A stretch of 64,000 nucleotides of DNA, from NCBI GenBank assembly GCA_046349915.1, contig JAXMBL010000003.1:744001-808000 (forward strand). Reading direction: 5' to 3'. Positions 37,012-45,116 of the stretch are shown piece after piece. The stretch's first letter is position 1. Each line of letters starts with the position of its first letter. The translations under genes were made by a program, and so were the position numbers. This DNA is from CAIXSC01 sp046349915 (GTDB lineage: Bacteria; Planctomycetota; Planctomycetia; Pirellulales; Pirellulaceae). Below the pieces are notes generated by a model, which was not told where the DNA came from, made no database searches, and worked only from the letters and a program-made list of their open reading frames with translations.

Positions 37012-38226
37012 TCAGCCGATTTGGTCGCGGCGTCGAAGTTCCTCAAGTTGTTTGGGGGAGGGAAAACCGTCGACTTTGTAACGTGCTGGGTAGTACTCCG
37101 TGTCATTCAGCAACTCGCCGGCAACCTCCTGCAAGTCATTCCATCGGGCGAGAATCGGCGCCCCCTGGGGATCGGAGGAAAGAGCAACGACATCGCTCTT
37201 CGGCAGTAGCGAAGGTATGTCGCGCGGCCAGACCGCGAAGGACTGCCTGTAGTCCCCCTTGCTGGCCACCGTGAAGGTCGGCACGAAAATGTCGATGCCG
37301 TTACGCTCTTGAATGGCATCCAGCAACGATTTTTGTTCCGCATACTCTTCGGCCAAAAATTGCAGCTGAAAATCGCGGAAACGCTGTTCGAGAGGATGGC
37401 CCGGCGGTGGCGCCCAGTCGAGCCATTCGCCATCCGACCAACGCACGGGAATCGGCACCATCGGACGCGGCTGCTTCAGCGCCTCGTCGGTGAAATCAAG
37501 CATTACGGAGAGTGCCTCGCTGTCTTCCGACCCGGCGATATACAGCGAATCGCGATTGGGAATCATGGCGATCAAGTCGCCTTGGACCTCAAAGCGATCG
37601 ATGAGATCGGGGAGCAGCAGGCGGCAAGCATCGTAACTATCGCCCGTCGCCACCGTATAAAATCCCTCGCCCAGCCGTGCCACCACGTGCTCGGTCCCGC
37701 CAAGATTCTCGCGAGCCGCTTCGAGCGCTTCGTAGTAGGACACTCCCCACTTCTCCAACTGCTCACGGCTGACCGATACCATCTGGTCCGGCAAGTCGTA
37801 TACCAAGCTGGCTATCAGGTGCGATCCCACTTCATAGTCGGGTAAGTCAAATCGGCCAGGATCGCCTCCGTCGAGTTCAATGTGGAGACGAGTTTTGACG
37901 ATCGCGGCGCGCGCCCACAATTTGGGTCGCAGGTGCTCGCGAGCCTCGTCGTAGTCGTCTGGCGGTTCGATGCCGCCTCCGAGCAACATACGTGCTCGAT
38001 TGCGCAAGTGCACTGCTCGTTGCTTACGCGGCAACGATACATACTCTTGGTAGAAGTTGCCGAGGAAGACGCTTTGGCCATCCCCGGTCGAGCCGATCAC
38101 AATGCGTCGATTGGGCTCATCATAGGTGATTTCTTGCTCGACGCCGCACCGACGAAGTTCGTCGATCATCAATTGTGCGAACTTCGCTTCAGACGGAGGA
38201 CGAAAAAGGAAATCAAATAAGCCCAT
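37012..38226 (-). CDS. DUF1444-like cytosolic protein, unknown function
   Basis: A 404-residue soluble protein without signal or membrane segments; ATG at 38226. The opening MGLFDFLFRPPSEAKFAQLMIDELRR and the segment RKQRAVHLRNRARMLL resemble the DUF1444 family, and LPRKQRAVHLRNR looks like its N-terminal helix. An acidic C-terminal half ends in PKQLEELRRRDQIG. Function is unknown; a role in the sugar-acid operon is suggested only by spacing (12 bases after the SDR gene). Confidence in the family is moderate. Confidence 0.55.
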   Translation of the reverse strand: MGLFDFLFRPPSEAKFAQLMIDELRRCGVEQEITYDEPNRRIVIGSTGDGQSVFLGNFYQEYVSLPRKQRAVHLRNRARMLLGGGIEPPDDYDEAREHLRPKLWARAAIVKTRLHIELDGGDPGRFDLPDYEVGSHLIASLVYDLPDQMVSVSREQLEKWGVSYYEALEAARENLGGTEHVVARLGEGFYTVATGDSYDACRLLLPDLIDRFEVQGDLIAMIPNRDSLYIAGSEDSEALSVMLDFTDEALKQPRPMVPIPVRWSDGEWLDWAPPPGHPLEQRFRDFQLQFLAEEYAEQKSLLDAIQERNGIDIFVPTFTVASKGDYRQSFAVWPRDIPSLLPKSDVVALSSDPQGAPILARWNDLQEVAGELLNDTEYYPARYKVDGFPSPKQLEELRRRDQIG

Positions 38227-38238
38227 ATTCAATCACGC

Positions 38239-39051
38239 TTAGATGGTTACCGATGAAAACCCGCCGTCGACCACGATGTTCTGGCCCGTAACGAACGAGG
38301 ATGCTCGCTGCGACGCCAACCAGACGACGGCGCCTCCCAATTCTTGCGCCTCGCCAAAACGAGCCATCGGAGTATGGCCAATGATCTGACCGCCGCGTTC
38401 CGAGTAGCTGCCGTCGGGCTTGAACAAGAGATTCCGATTCTGCTCGGCGGGGAAGAACCCCGGGCTGATCGCGTTCACTCGAATTCCCTTCGTGGCCCAT
38501 TCACGAGCCAAGAATTTCGTCAAGTTGATCACGGCCGCTTTTGCCGCCGAGTAGGCGACGACTCGAGACAGCGGAATCATGCCCGCCATGGAGGCGATAT
38601 TGATGATGCTCCCTCCGCCTGCCGTCAGCATCGATTCGCCAAAAACCTGGCTCGGGAGCAGAACGCCGCCCACGAGATTCAGGTCAAAGACGCCTTGCCA
38701 GGCTTCGATCGGCAACTTGCAAAAATCGCTGCCCGGCGGCAACGTCGCATCGGGTCGATTACCGCCCGCGGCGTTCACCAAGACTTGGATCGGTCCAATC
38801 TTTGCCGTCAACGCATCGCGGGCGGCGGCCAGCGAGTCGCGATGAGAAGCGTCGGCCGATTGAAAGACGGCGCGGCCGCCTGAAGACTCGATCGATTTCA
38901 CTCGAGCCATCCCGCGCTCTTCATTCCGGCCGACGATGACGACCCGCGCGCCGCAGCCAGCCAACGCGTCCGCCATCGCTCCGCCCAGGACGCCCGTGCC
39001 GCCAATCACCACTGCGTTGACGTTCGACAAATCAAATAGCTGCGAGCCCAT
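38239..39051 (-). CDS. uxuB: SDR-type D-fructuronate reductase / D-mannonate oxidoreductase
   Basis: A 270-residue short-chain dehydrogenase; ATG at 39051. It has the cofactor loop GGTGVLG (17-23), NAAGGN (~93-98), catalytic Ser154, Tyr167 and Lys171 (YSAAK). The C-terminal text GIRVNAISPGFFPAEQN followed by NLLFKPDGSYSERG and TPMARFGEAQEL is the signature of the SDR-class mannonate oxidoreductase of Bacillus type (YjmF/UxuB). It would reduce D-fructuronate to D-mannonate with NAD(P)H. It acts after UxaE in the proposed pathway. Gap of 41 bases to the mutarotase gene. Confidence 0.82.
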   Translation of the reverse strand: MGSQLFDLSNVNAVVIGGTGVLGGAMADALAGCGARVVIVGRNEERGMARVKSIESSGGRAVFQSADASHRDSLAAARDALTAKIGPIQVLVNAAGGNRPDATLPPGSDFCKLPIEAWQGVFDLNLVGGVLLPSQVFGESMLTAGGGSIINIASMAGMIPLSRVVAYSAAKAAVINLTKFLAREWATKGIRVNAISPGFFPAEQNRNLLFKPDGSYSERGGQIIGHTPMARFGEAQELGGAVVWLASQRASSFVTGQNIVVDGGFSSVTI

Positions 39052-39092
39052 GCGAGAATCCTCGAAAGTAGGTTCATTTCCAGAGAGAAAGT

Positions 39093-39539
39093 TCAGTCCA
39101 TTCGCACGCCGACATGCAGCAGGATATTGGCGTAACGCTGCTGGTCCGCGGTCTGCACGGTCAATACATGGTCGGGTGTTGAGACGGCTTTGTAGAATTC
39201 CCATTTTTCGATGGGAGTTAATGCCAAGTCCAAGCCCGACTCCTTGATCGTCCGACGATAGTCGTCCCATACCGGCGGGTCCGCGGGCAATGCATACGGC
39301 CCACTCGTCTCATACATCATCGTATGAATCTCCTCGATGGGAACCGCCGAGAGGATCGCCTTCAGCACTTGATCGCAGGTGACGACGCCTGGCATCAGAT
39401 TGAGCGATACCACTTCCGCTTGCGGCCCTTTCTTGCTGGACGCCGGGTAGTTTCCGTCCGCGATCAAAATGGTCGCGTGATGGCCTGCCTGGGCGAGTAT
39501 CGAAGTGATTTGAGGATGAATGAGCAGGTGCTTGAGCAT
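39093..39539 (-). CDS. RbsD/FucU-family sugar mutarotase
   Basis: A 148-residue protein of the RbsD/FucU family. It opens MLKHLLIHPQITSILAQAGHHATILIADGNYP, with the catalytic His of the GH motif near 19-20 and the DxxYP-type segment. The C-terminus QTADQQRYANILLHVGV matches the FucU Tyr/Asn active-site end. Family members interconvert anomers of ribose (RbsD) or of L-fucose and L-galactose-like sugars (FucU). The adjacent L-galactose-dehydrogenase-like gene makes an L-galactose or L-fucose substrate likely. The decameric cytosolic enzyme needs no cofactor. Confidence 0.78.
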   Translation of the reverse strand: MLKHLLIHPQITSILAQAGHHATILIADGNYPASSKKGPQAEVVSLNLMPGVVTCDQVLKAILSAVPIEEIHTMMYETSGPYALPADPPVWDDYRRTIKESGLDLALTPIEKWEFYKAVSTPDHVLTVQTADQQRYANILLHVGVRMD

Positions 39540-39611
39540 CGTTTATCTGTTGTTTTCAAAGGAAGAGGTACTTGCCACGCGAAGCTTTGCTGCGCTTCGC
39601 GACCATCAAAG

Positions 39612-40427
39612 TCACTCGCCGACATAATGGCGATACGCGCGAATGGTCTGACGCGCGGCCGCCGTCGAATCGGGATAGGGGAACGCCTCGGCTGACAGAA
39701 AACCGTCGTAGCCGATTTCTCGTAGAGCCGAAACGATGGGGCGGAAATCGAGATGGCCGTATCCCGCTGGGCGGCGGTTCGAGTCCACAAAATGCACATG
39801 GCCGACTCGACTTGCCCCCAGTCGCAGAGCATCCGCGATATCGACCTCTTCAATATTCATGTGGAAGAGATCGCACAGCAGTCGCACGTTCGAGGAAGAG
39901 AGGCTGTCCAATAGCGCGATGCCATCTTCGACGCGAGTTACCTGGTCGGTCTCGTAGCGATTCAACGGCTCGTAGAGCAAAGGGACGCCATAGTTCGAGG
40001 CATGATCCCCCAAGGCCTCCAACGCGTCGGCCAAGTAACCCTTTGCGGTCGCTCGGTCGACGCCGTCCCCGCTTCGGCCTTGCATCGAACCAATAATCGC
40101 CGGCGCGCCAAACGGACCCGCGAAGTCAATGATCGAGCGAATGAAGTCGGCTGCCTCGCGGCGCTTCCTTTCATCGGGCAGGGCTAGCGTCAGTTTATGC
40201 TTGACCCAGCCCGCGCCTGTCCCGACCGCCGCCAGTTTCAGCCCAAGATCGTCGAGCAACTTCTTGAGCTCGACGGGATTTACCGCGGTGGACGAAGGGG
40301 TGAAGATCTCAACGGCGTCGAAACCCAACTCCTTCGCCGTTCGGCAACCTGTCGCCAGGTCGTCCCAGAATACGAAAGGTCCGCCTCGCGCTTCGGATAC
40401 CAAACTGATCGTGACCGCTGACTTCAT
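39612..40427 (-). CDS. Xylose-isomerase-like TIM-barrel protein (sugar isomerase/epimerase)
   Basis: A 271-residue TIM barrel; the ATG at 40427 has a ggaggagcg ribosome site, far better than the TTG at 40442. Typical elements are GFDAVEIFTPSST, LLYEPLNRYETDQVTRVEDG (metal-binding Glu), VRLLCDLFHMNIEEVDI (Asp and His) and HVHFVDSNRRPAGYGHLDF, ending GFLSAEAFPYPDS. These give the EDHE metal site of hydroxypyruvate isomerase/tagatose-3-epimerase families. The step it serves in the operon is not clear; a lactone or ketose isomerisation is possible. Gap of 25 bases to the zinc dehydrogenase. Confidence 0.78.
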   Translation of the reverse strand: MKSAVTISLVSEARGGPFVFWDDLATGCRTAKELGFDAVEIFTPSSTAVNPVELKKLLDDLGLKLAAVGTGAGWVKHKLTLALPDERKRREAADFIRSIIDFAGPFGAPAIIGSMQGRSGDGVDRATAKGYLADALEALGDHASNYGVPLLYEPLNRYETDQVTRVEDGIALLDSLSSSNVRLLCDLFHMNIEEVDIADALRLGASRVGHVHFVDSNRRPAGYGHLDFRPIVSALREIGYDGFLSAEAFPYPDSTAAARQTIRAYRHYVGE

Positions 40428-40452
40428 GCGACGCTCCTCCAAAACTACTCGC

Positions 40453-41478
40453 TCAGATTCCCACGACTGCCTTGATGACGCCCGAAGCAGGATTCAGCCA
40501 CTGCGGGAACTGGTTCACCATGTCCTCGAACGGAGCTTCATGCGTGATCCACGGTCGAGTGTCGATCTTGCCATCCTCGATGAGATGAATGATCCGACTA
40601 AAGTCGCGCGACAACGCATTGCGACTGGCCAACAACGTCAATTCACGGCGATGCATGATCGGGGCGTGAGGGAATTGCAGTTCTGCTTGAGTAATCCCCA
40701 CATAGACTAATCGGCCCGCGAACGAGCAGTAGCCAAGCGCCTGGGCCATCGACTTGTTGCTTCCGGTGGCGTCGACCACGACATCGCAGAAACGCCCATC
40801 GGTCAGCTTTTCCAGAGCGGCGACTTCCGTCCCATCTCCCTTCGTGACGACGGTGTCGGCAACTCCCATGCGTTCGCGCACGAACGCCAGCCGCGATTCG
40901 TTCATGTCCATCACGATCACGCGTGCGCCGCTGAGTTTCGCGAATTCGATCACGCTCAGGCCGATCGGGCCGGCGCCAACCACCAGGATGGTCTCGCCGC
41001 TCTTCGGATTTCCTCGATCGATCGCGTGACAGCCAATCGCCAACGTCTCGACCAATGCGCTTTGAGCGAAGGTGAGGCGACGAGCCAGGTGGAGTTTGCG
41101 AGCGGGCACGGTGAACAGGCGACGCAAGCCGCCGTCACAGTGCACGCCGAGCGTCTGATGGTGCTCGCAGCAATTCGTGTGGCCGCGCACGCACGAATAG
41201 CACTTCTGGCAATTGATGTAAGGCTCGACCGCGCAATGATCGCCCGCCGCCACATTCTGCACACCGTCCCCAACCGCCACTACCTCGACGCCCAACTCGT
41301 GACCCGGTATGCGCGGGTAACTGAAGAACGGCATCTTGCCGAGATATCCGCCATAGTCGGTGCCGCAAATGCCTACCGCATGGACGCGAACGACGGCGTC
41401 TCCCGGACCCGGCGGCGGTGGTTCGGGGACATCGATGTAACGAAAGGCCTGAGGACGTTCGAGTTGTATGGCTTTCAT
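40453..41478 (-). CDS. Zinc-dependent dehydrogenase resembling L-galactonate 5-dehydrogenase (LgoD/YjjN)
   Basis: A 341-residue medium-chain dehydrogenase from the ATG at 41478. Catalytic zinc ligands are Cys38, His60 and Glu61; structural zinc Cys are 90, 93, 96 and 103/104 (NCQKCYSCVRGHTNCCE). NAD binds at GAGPIG (168-173) with Asp191. From memory of the family, the blocks KMPFFSYPRIPGHE, GVHCDGG and GITQAELQF followed by LLASRNALSRDF closely match E. coli LgoD, which oxidises L-galactonate to D-tagaturonate. UxaE in the same operon uses that product. Alternative: another sugar-acid or polyol dehydrogenase. Confidence 0.8.
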   Translation of the reverse strand: MKAIQLERPQAFRYIDVPEPPPPGPGDAVVRVHAVGICGTDYGGYLGKMPFFSYPRIPGHELGVEVVAVGDGVQNVAAGDHCAVEPYINCQKCYSCVRGHTNCCEHHQTLGVHCDGGLRRLFTVPARKLHLARRLTFAQSALVETLAIGCHAIDRGNPKSGETILVVGAGPIGLSVIEFAKLSGARVIVMDMNESRLAFVRERMGVADTVVTKGDGTEVAALEKLTDGRFCDVVVDATGSNKSMAQALGYCSFAGRLVYVGITQAELQFPHAPIMHRRELTLLASRNALSRDFSRIIHLIEDGKIDTRPWITHEAPFEDMVNQFPQWLNPASGVIKAVVGI

Positions 41479-41483
41479 GATTG

Positions 41484-42416
41484 CTAGTTGTTCTCCCGGA
41501 GGCCTTCGAGATGGCCGATGTTCTTGACGGGCGCGAAGATCGCTTGCACTTCGGCCAACAGTTGCGTGTCCAGCGGCTCCGCGGCCCACTTCGCCCAATT
41601 CTCGATGTTGCGTGGGTTGGCGCTCCCCGCGACCGTGGTCGCAATGTCGGGATGAGCGAGTGAGAATTGGAGCGCGAGTTGAGCGATATCGACGCCTCGA
41701 GCCGCACAATACTCGGCCGCCTGACGCGCGGCTGCCTTCACCGACTCGGGCTCCTTGAGCCAAGCAGGCAGGGGAGCGTTGGTCAGCAGGCGAGCACTAA
41801 ATGGGCCCGCGTTCATCGCGCCGATTCCCTTGGACTTCAAATAAGGGACCGTCTCGTCCGCGAAACGCGTGTTTTGCATTGTGTACTGGTTGTAACTCAA
41901 CACGCAATCGACATCGATCTGGTCGCAAATGAAGCGAAAGATCTTTTGCGGATAACCGCTGAACCCAATCCAGCGCACTTTTCCAGCTTGCTGAATTCGT
42001 TTCAACGCCGGGATGGTCTCGTCGACAATCTGCTGCATCGGTACAAACTCGATGTCATGGCACAACATGATATCGAGATGCTCGGCGCCCAACCGATGAA
42101 GCGTGACGTCGACGCTTTCGGCCACTCGCTTCGCGGAAAAATCGAAGTGGCCCAGGTCGTATCGCCCCAGTTTCGAACACAAAAGGTAACGATCCCGCGG
42201 GACGTCGCGCAACGCAATCCCCAGCAAGACCTCGCTCATGCCGCGACCATAGAAGGGCGACGTATCGATCAGATTCAGCCCCAGATCGAGCGCCACGTAG
42301 ACGCTGCGCAGCGCCTCGTCTAACGATACCTTGCGAAACTCTTGCCCCAACGACGAGGCGCCAAAACTCAAGATCGGCACGGCCAGACCCGTGCGCCCCA
42401 GCAACCGCTTCTCCAT
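41484..42416 (-). CDS. Aldo/keto reductase resembling L-galactose 1-dehydrogenase
   Basis: A 310-residue AKR. The catalytic tetrad is present: Asp51, Tyr56 (DTSPFYGRG), Lys82 (SKLGRYD) and His120 (LCHDIEF). The segment HFDFSAKRVAESVDVTLHRL and the CHDIEF and IVDETIPALKRI blocks are close to plant L-galactose dehydrogenase as I recall it. That enzyme oxidises L-galactose to L-galactono-lactone with NAD. L-fucose, its 6-deoxy analogue, is an alternative substrate and would fit the FucU-like neighbour. The stop lies five bases from the zinc dehydrogenase start, so the two are probably co-translated. Confidence 0.8.
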   Translation of the reverse strand: MEKRLLGRTGLAVPILSFGASSLGQEFRKVSLDEALRSVYVALDLGLNLIDTSPFYGRGMSEVLLGIALRDVPRDRYLLCSKLGRYDLGHFDFSAKRVAESVDVTLHRLGAEHLDIMLCHDIEFVPMQQIVDETIPALKRIQQAGKVRWIGFSGYPQKIFRFICDQIDVDCVLSYNQYTMQNTRFADETVPYLKSKGIGAMNAGPFSARLLTNAPLPAWLKEPESVKAAARQAAEYCAARGVDIAQLALQFSLAHPDIATTVAGSANPRNIENWAKWAAEPLDTQLLAEVQAIFAPVKNIGHLEGLRENN

Positions 42417-42470
42417 GGCTACTCCCGCCTCCAGCTATCCAGGCTTTTCCAACGACTCAAGCTGTTTCAA

Positions 42471-43721
42471 CTATCCAAGGAACAACGGCCGCATGTGCCG
42501 CTCGAAAATGTTCTCGGTGACGTTCTTCGCCACCACCTCTTTATTGGCTTTCAATAGGTCGAGATAGCGCGAGCCATGCTTGGCCGCCACCTTGAACGAA
42601 ACATGCAACAATTGTCGCACGTGGGCATTGAATTCCGGATGACTCGGAATGTGTCGTAACGCGTTGGCCAGTCGCGGACCCGACCAGCGGTCGACTTCGT
42701 CCGCTGAAGGCAGTTTATCGCGGTGGATGTCGATCACCGAAGCATAAGGAGCGCAGAACTCGTCCACGTGATCCAACGCGTAGCGGTAGATCTCTCGAGC
42801 CAAATCCAAACCCGCTCCGCCCGCTTCGCACAAACCAATCAGTTCCTCCAGCCAAGTGGTGCCCGCTGTCTTCAGATGTAGGCCCGCGCCCGTACGAGCT
42901 AGAGCTCGACGAATGATCGGATAGAGCGAGAATTTGTCGCTCCCGCTATGGACGCTCATCTTCAGGTTCGCTGGCAAGCCATAGGCTTGAACCGCATGAG
43001 CGATCACTGCCAGATCGTCATTGAACTCTTTTTCAAACTGAACCAAGTCGCCCACATAGTCGACCCCCTTGTTAAATCGACCCGTGAATTTGGGCGCGAT
43101 CGTCTGCGCTCGCACGCCAGCGTCCGCGAGCAGCGCGAGAATGACAAGCAGCTCAGGAGGCGTTTGGGGCGAGTCGGTTTCGTCCATCGACACCTCGGCA
43201 ATGAACCGATCCTCTCCACCCTTCGCCTGGGCGATGTGGCGATAGATTTGACCCGCCTCGGTCACCGCCAGCGAGTACTTGCGAACGATAGATGTCAGCG
43301 ACTGACGATTAAGTTGCAATGGAGCGTCGATACCGGCGACGGGCAACTCCTGTTGTAGCTCTGGATGCCGCGCGATAAACGCCTCGACCTCGCTCTCCGC
43401 GGGCGGCTTCCCAATGCTATCGGCGACGTCGATGGTGAAGAAATCGGACCACGGGAGAAACCGCTCGACGGTCTCCAGGCGAATGTGGTCGGCGTCGACA
43501 TGCCACGGGTGGTTCCAGCCAAGCGACTCGACGGCCGCCTGAGCCGCTTCGTGCACGCTACGCGGCTCCGAACCGATAAAGGTGTGCTCCCGGTTCGACT
43601 TGTTCCAAACTGGGATCGCCAGCACGCCGTGTTGCTCGAGCTGTTGAAAAGCCCGCAATTGCGCCTCGGCCTGATGCGCAAATCGATCACCTACGCCAAA
43701 TGTGAACCGCTCCAACTCCAT
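42471..43721 (-). CDS. uxaE: Tagaturonate epimerase (UxaE-like)
   Basis: A 416-residue cytosolic protein; the ATG at 43721 (MELERFTFGVGDRFAHQ) has a gagaggtgg site. Blocks FTFGVGDRF, VWNKSNREHTFIGSEPRS, SVEVDETD-like MDETDSPQTPPELL, LKMSVHSGSDKFSLYP and LHLKTAGTTWLEELIGL are typical of UxaE (the family first known from Thermotoga). The enzyme interconverts D-tagaturonate and D-fructuronate, replacing the altronate branch. It is the first gene of the run 43721-36308. The 141-base region before it should carry the operon promoter; I saw no convincing operator there. Confidence 0.82.
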   Translation of the reverse strand: MELERFTFGVGDRFAHQAEAQLRAFQQLEQHGVLAIPVWNKSNREHTFIGSEPRSVHEAAQAAVESLGWNHPWHVDADHIRLETVERFLPWSDFFTIDVADSIGKPPAESEVEAFIARHPELQQELPVAGIDAPLQLNRQSLTSIVRKYSLAVTEAGQIYRHIAQAKGGEDRFIAEVSMDETDSPQTPPELLVILALLADAGVRAQTIAPKFTGRFNKGVDYVGDLVQFEKEFNDDLAVIAHAVQAYGLPANLKMSVHSGSDKFSLYPIIRRALARTGAGLHLKTAGTTWLEELIGLCEAGGAGLDLAREIYRYALDHVDEFCAPYASVIDIHRDKLPSADEVDRWSGPRLANALRHIPSHPEFNAHVRQLLHVSFKVAAKHGSRYLDLLKANKEVVAKNVTENIFERHMRPLFLG

Positions 43722-43862
43722 GCCACCACCACCTCTCCCAAGAGTTGCGCCTGCTGCGAACGTCCCCAAGAGAATCAGGCTACAACGTCTCGCAAGGGGA
43801 GAGGCGACGCGACTCGCTTACCCCGAAAAGACGTCCGGAAGACCTGCCGGGACGACGGATGC

Positions 43863-45116
43863 CTAGTTTACCGACTCGACGTGCCCTTCAGAATGGGGGA
43901 CGTCCGGGAGAGCGAGCTGGTCAGGAGGAGGTGAAACAAGTCGGCTAGCAATTGCCAGCAATGAGATTGCACCGACGAACCCACATGCTTGCAGCCAGGA
44001 GGTAGCCGGTCCCGGCCAAAAGCGGCCCAATCCCTCGCTCAACTGACGCCACACCAGCTGGTGAATAAAGGCTCCTACCAGCACGTGACCCGCCAAGATG
44101 CCCGCGTGGGATCGCCAAGTTCCCCTCAGTAGGACCAGACAAGCGAAAAGGGTCAGCAGCGAAATCAACACGACACCCAGTAATCCCTGCCACCCCCCGA
44201 TGGCGCCACACAAGGCTAGCGAGGCCATGGCGCACCCCGCCTTCCGGATATCGGAGCGTTCGAGTCCGCGGCGACCGCCCACAATCAAGAATCGGACAAG
44301 CAGCGCGCAGCCGACGCCGGTCGCTAGTCCAACCAGTGAACTCGTGACACGTTCATGACCGAGCGTGGTGCGCCATTCACGGACAGGCTCAGGCAAGCAG
44401 AGTAGGGGAGGGTGCCACGGAAGCCACCACGAGGCCGCCGCGGTCACTCCGATCGTGAGAATCCACGAACGTGCCGGAATGCGTTCGCCGTCCCGTACCA
44501 GTAGGGCCCAAGTCAACAGGGCGGCGAAGACGAACGAGTGGATCAGGAAGAGCCCGACCAGATCCCACTTAGTATCGAAGACCACCCAGACCAGGCCGGC
44601 GTAGGCGTTGGGTTCGCGCCGAGGAATATTCGCTCCACCCGACAGGAGTTCGACGAAGTACAAGGCGAGTACCATCAGTGCCATGGTCAGCTCGACCCAA
44701 GGATAACGTGACGATATGGCTGACTGGCAATTGCGACATTTTCCACCTAACAGCAACCAGCCCAAGATCGGCAGATTGTCGCGGCCGGCGATCGCATAAC
44801 CGCAAGCCGGGCAACGCGAGCGACGCCAAATCACCGATTCGCCGCGCGGCATGCGATACACTAGCACGTTAAGGAAACTGCCAATCGTAGCGCCGAAGTA
44901 AAAGAACCAGCAGGCAGCCGCCACCTCGATCACTCGCTGACGCACCGCTTCCAGGACGCTCATTTCCTCCAGCACTTGGCTGGTCGGCGCTGGCCTCGAC
45001 CAGCCGACGACCATTTCCACCGCGGGGATCACGACGAGATAGACGGTGATGGCCGCTACGAAAAGAGCGCTGGCGATTCGCAACGGGCGTCGTGCTCGCA
45101 AGGTCAGGTCATGCAT
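43863..45116 (-). CDS. Prepilin-peptidase-like membrane protein lacking the GxGD motif
   Basis: A 417-residue protein with about eight membrane segments. The N-terminal part has the A24 signature GSFLNVLVYRMPRGESV and the four-Cys zinc site at 102, 105, 127 and 130 (CPAC and CRNC), followed by SSRYPWVELTMALM. In true PilD the second catalytic Asp sits in GxGDxK before LGAWLG; here the corresponding stretch reads KAGCAMASLALCGAIGGWQG, without Asp. VRDGERIP may keep the first Asp. It may have lost peptidase activity or use another residue. Its start overlaps the stop of the upstream gene by eight bases. Confidence 0.7.
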   Translation of the reverse strand: MHDLTLRARRPLRIASALFVAAITVYLVVIPAVEMVVGWSRPAPTSQVLEEMSVLEAVRQRVIEVAAACWFFYFGATIGSFLNVLVYRMPRGESVIWRRSRCPACGYAIAGRDNLPILGWLLLGGKCRNCQSAISSRYPWVELTMALMVLALYFVELLSGGANIPRREPNAYAGLVWVVFDTKWDLVGLFLIHSFVFAALLTWALLVRDGERIPARSWILTIGVTAAASWWLPWHPPLLCLPEPVREWRTTLGHERVTSSLVGLATGVGCALLVRFLIVGGRRGLERSDIRKAGCAMASLALCGAIGGWQGLLGVVLISLLTLFACLVLLRGTWRSHAGILAGHVLVGAFIHQLVWRQLSEGLGRFWPGPATSWLQACGFVGAISLLAIASRLVSPPPDQLALPDVPHSEGHVESVN

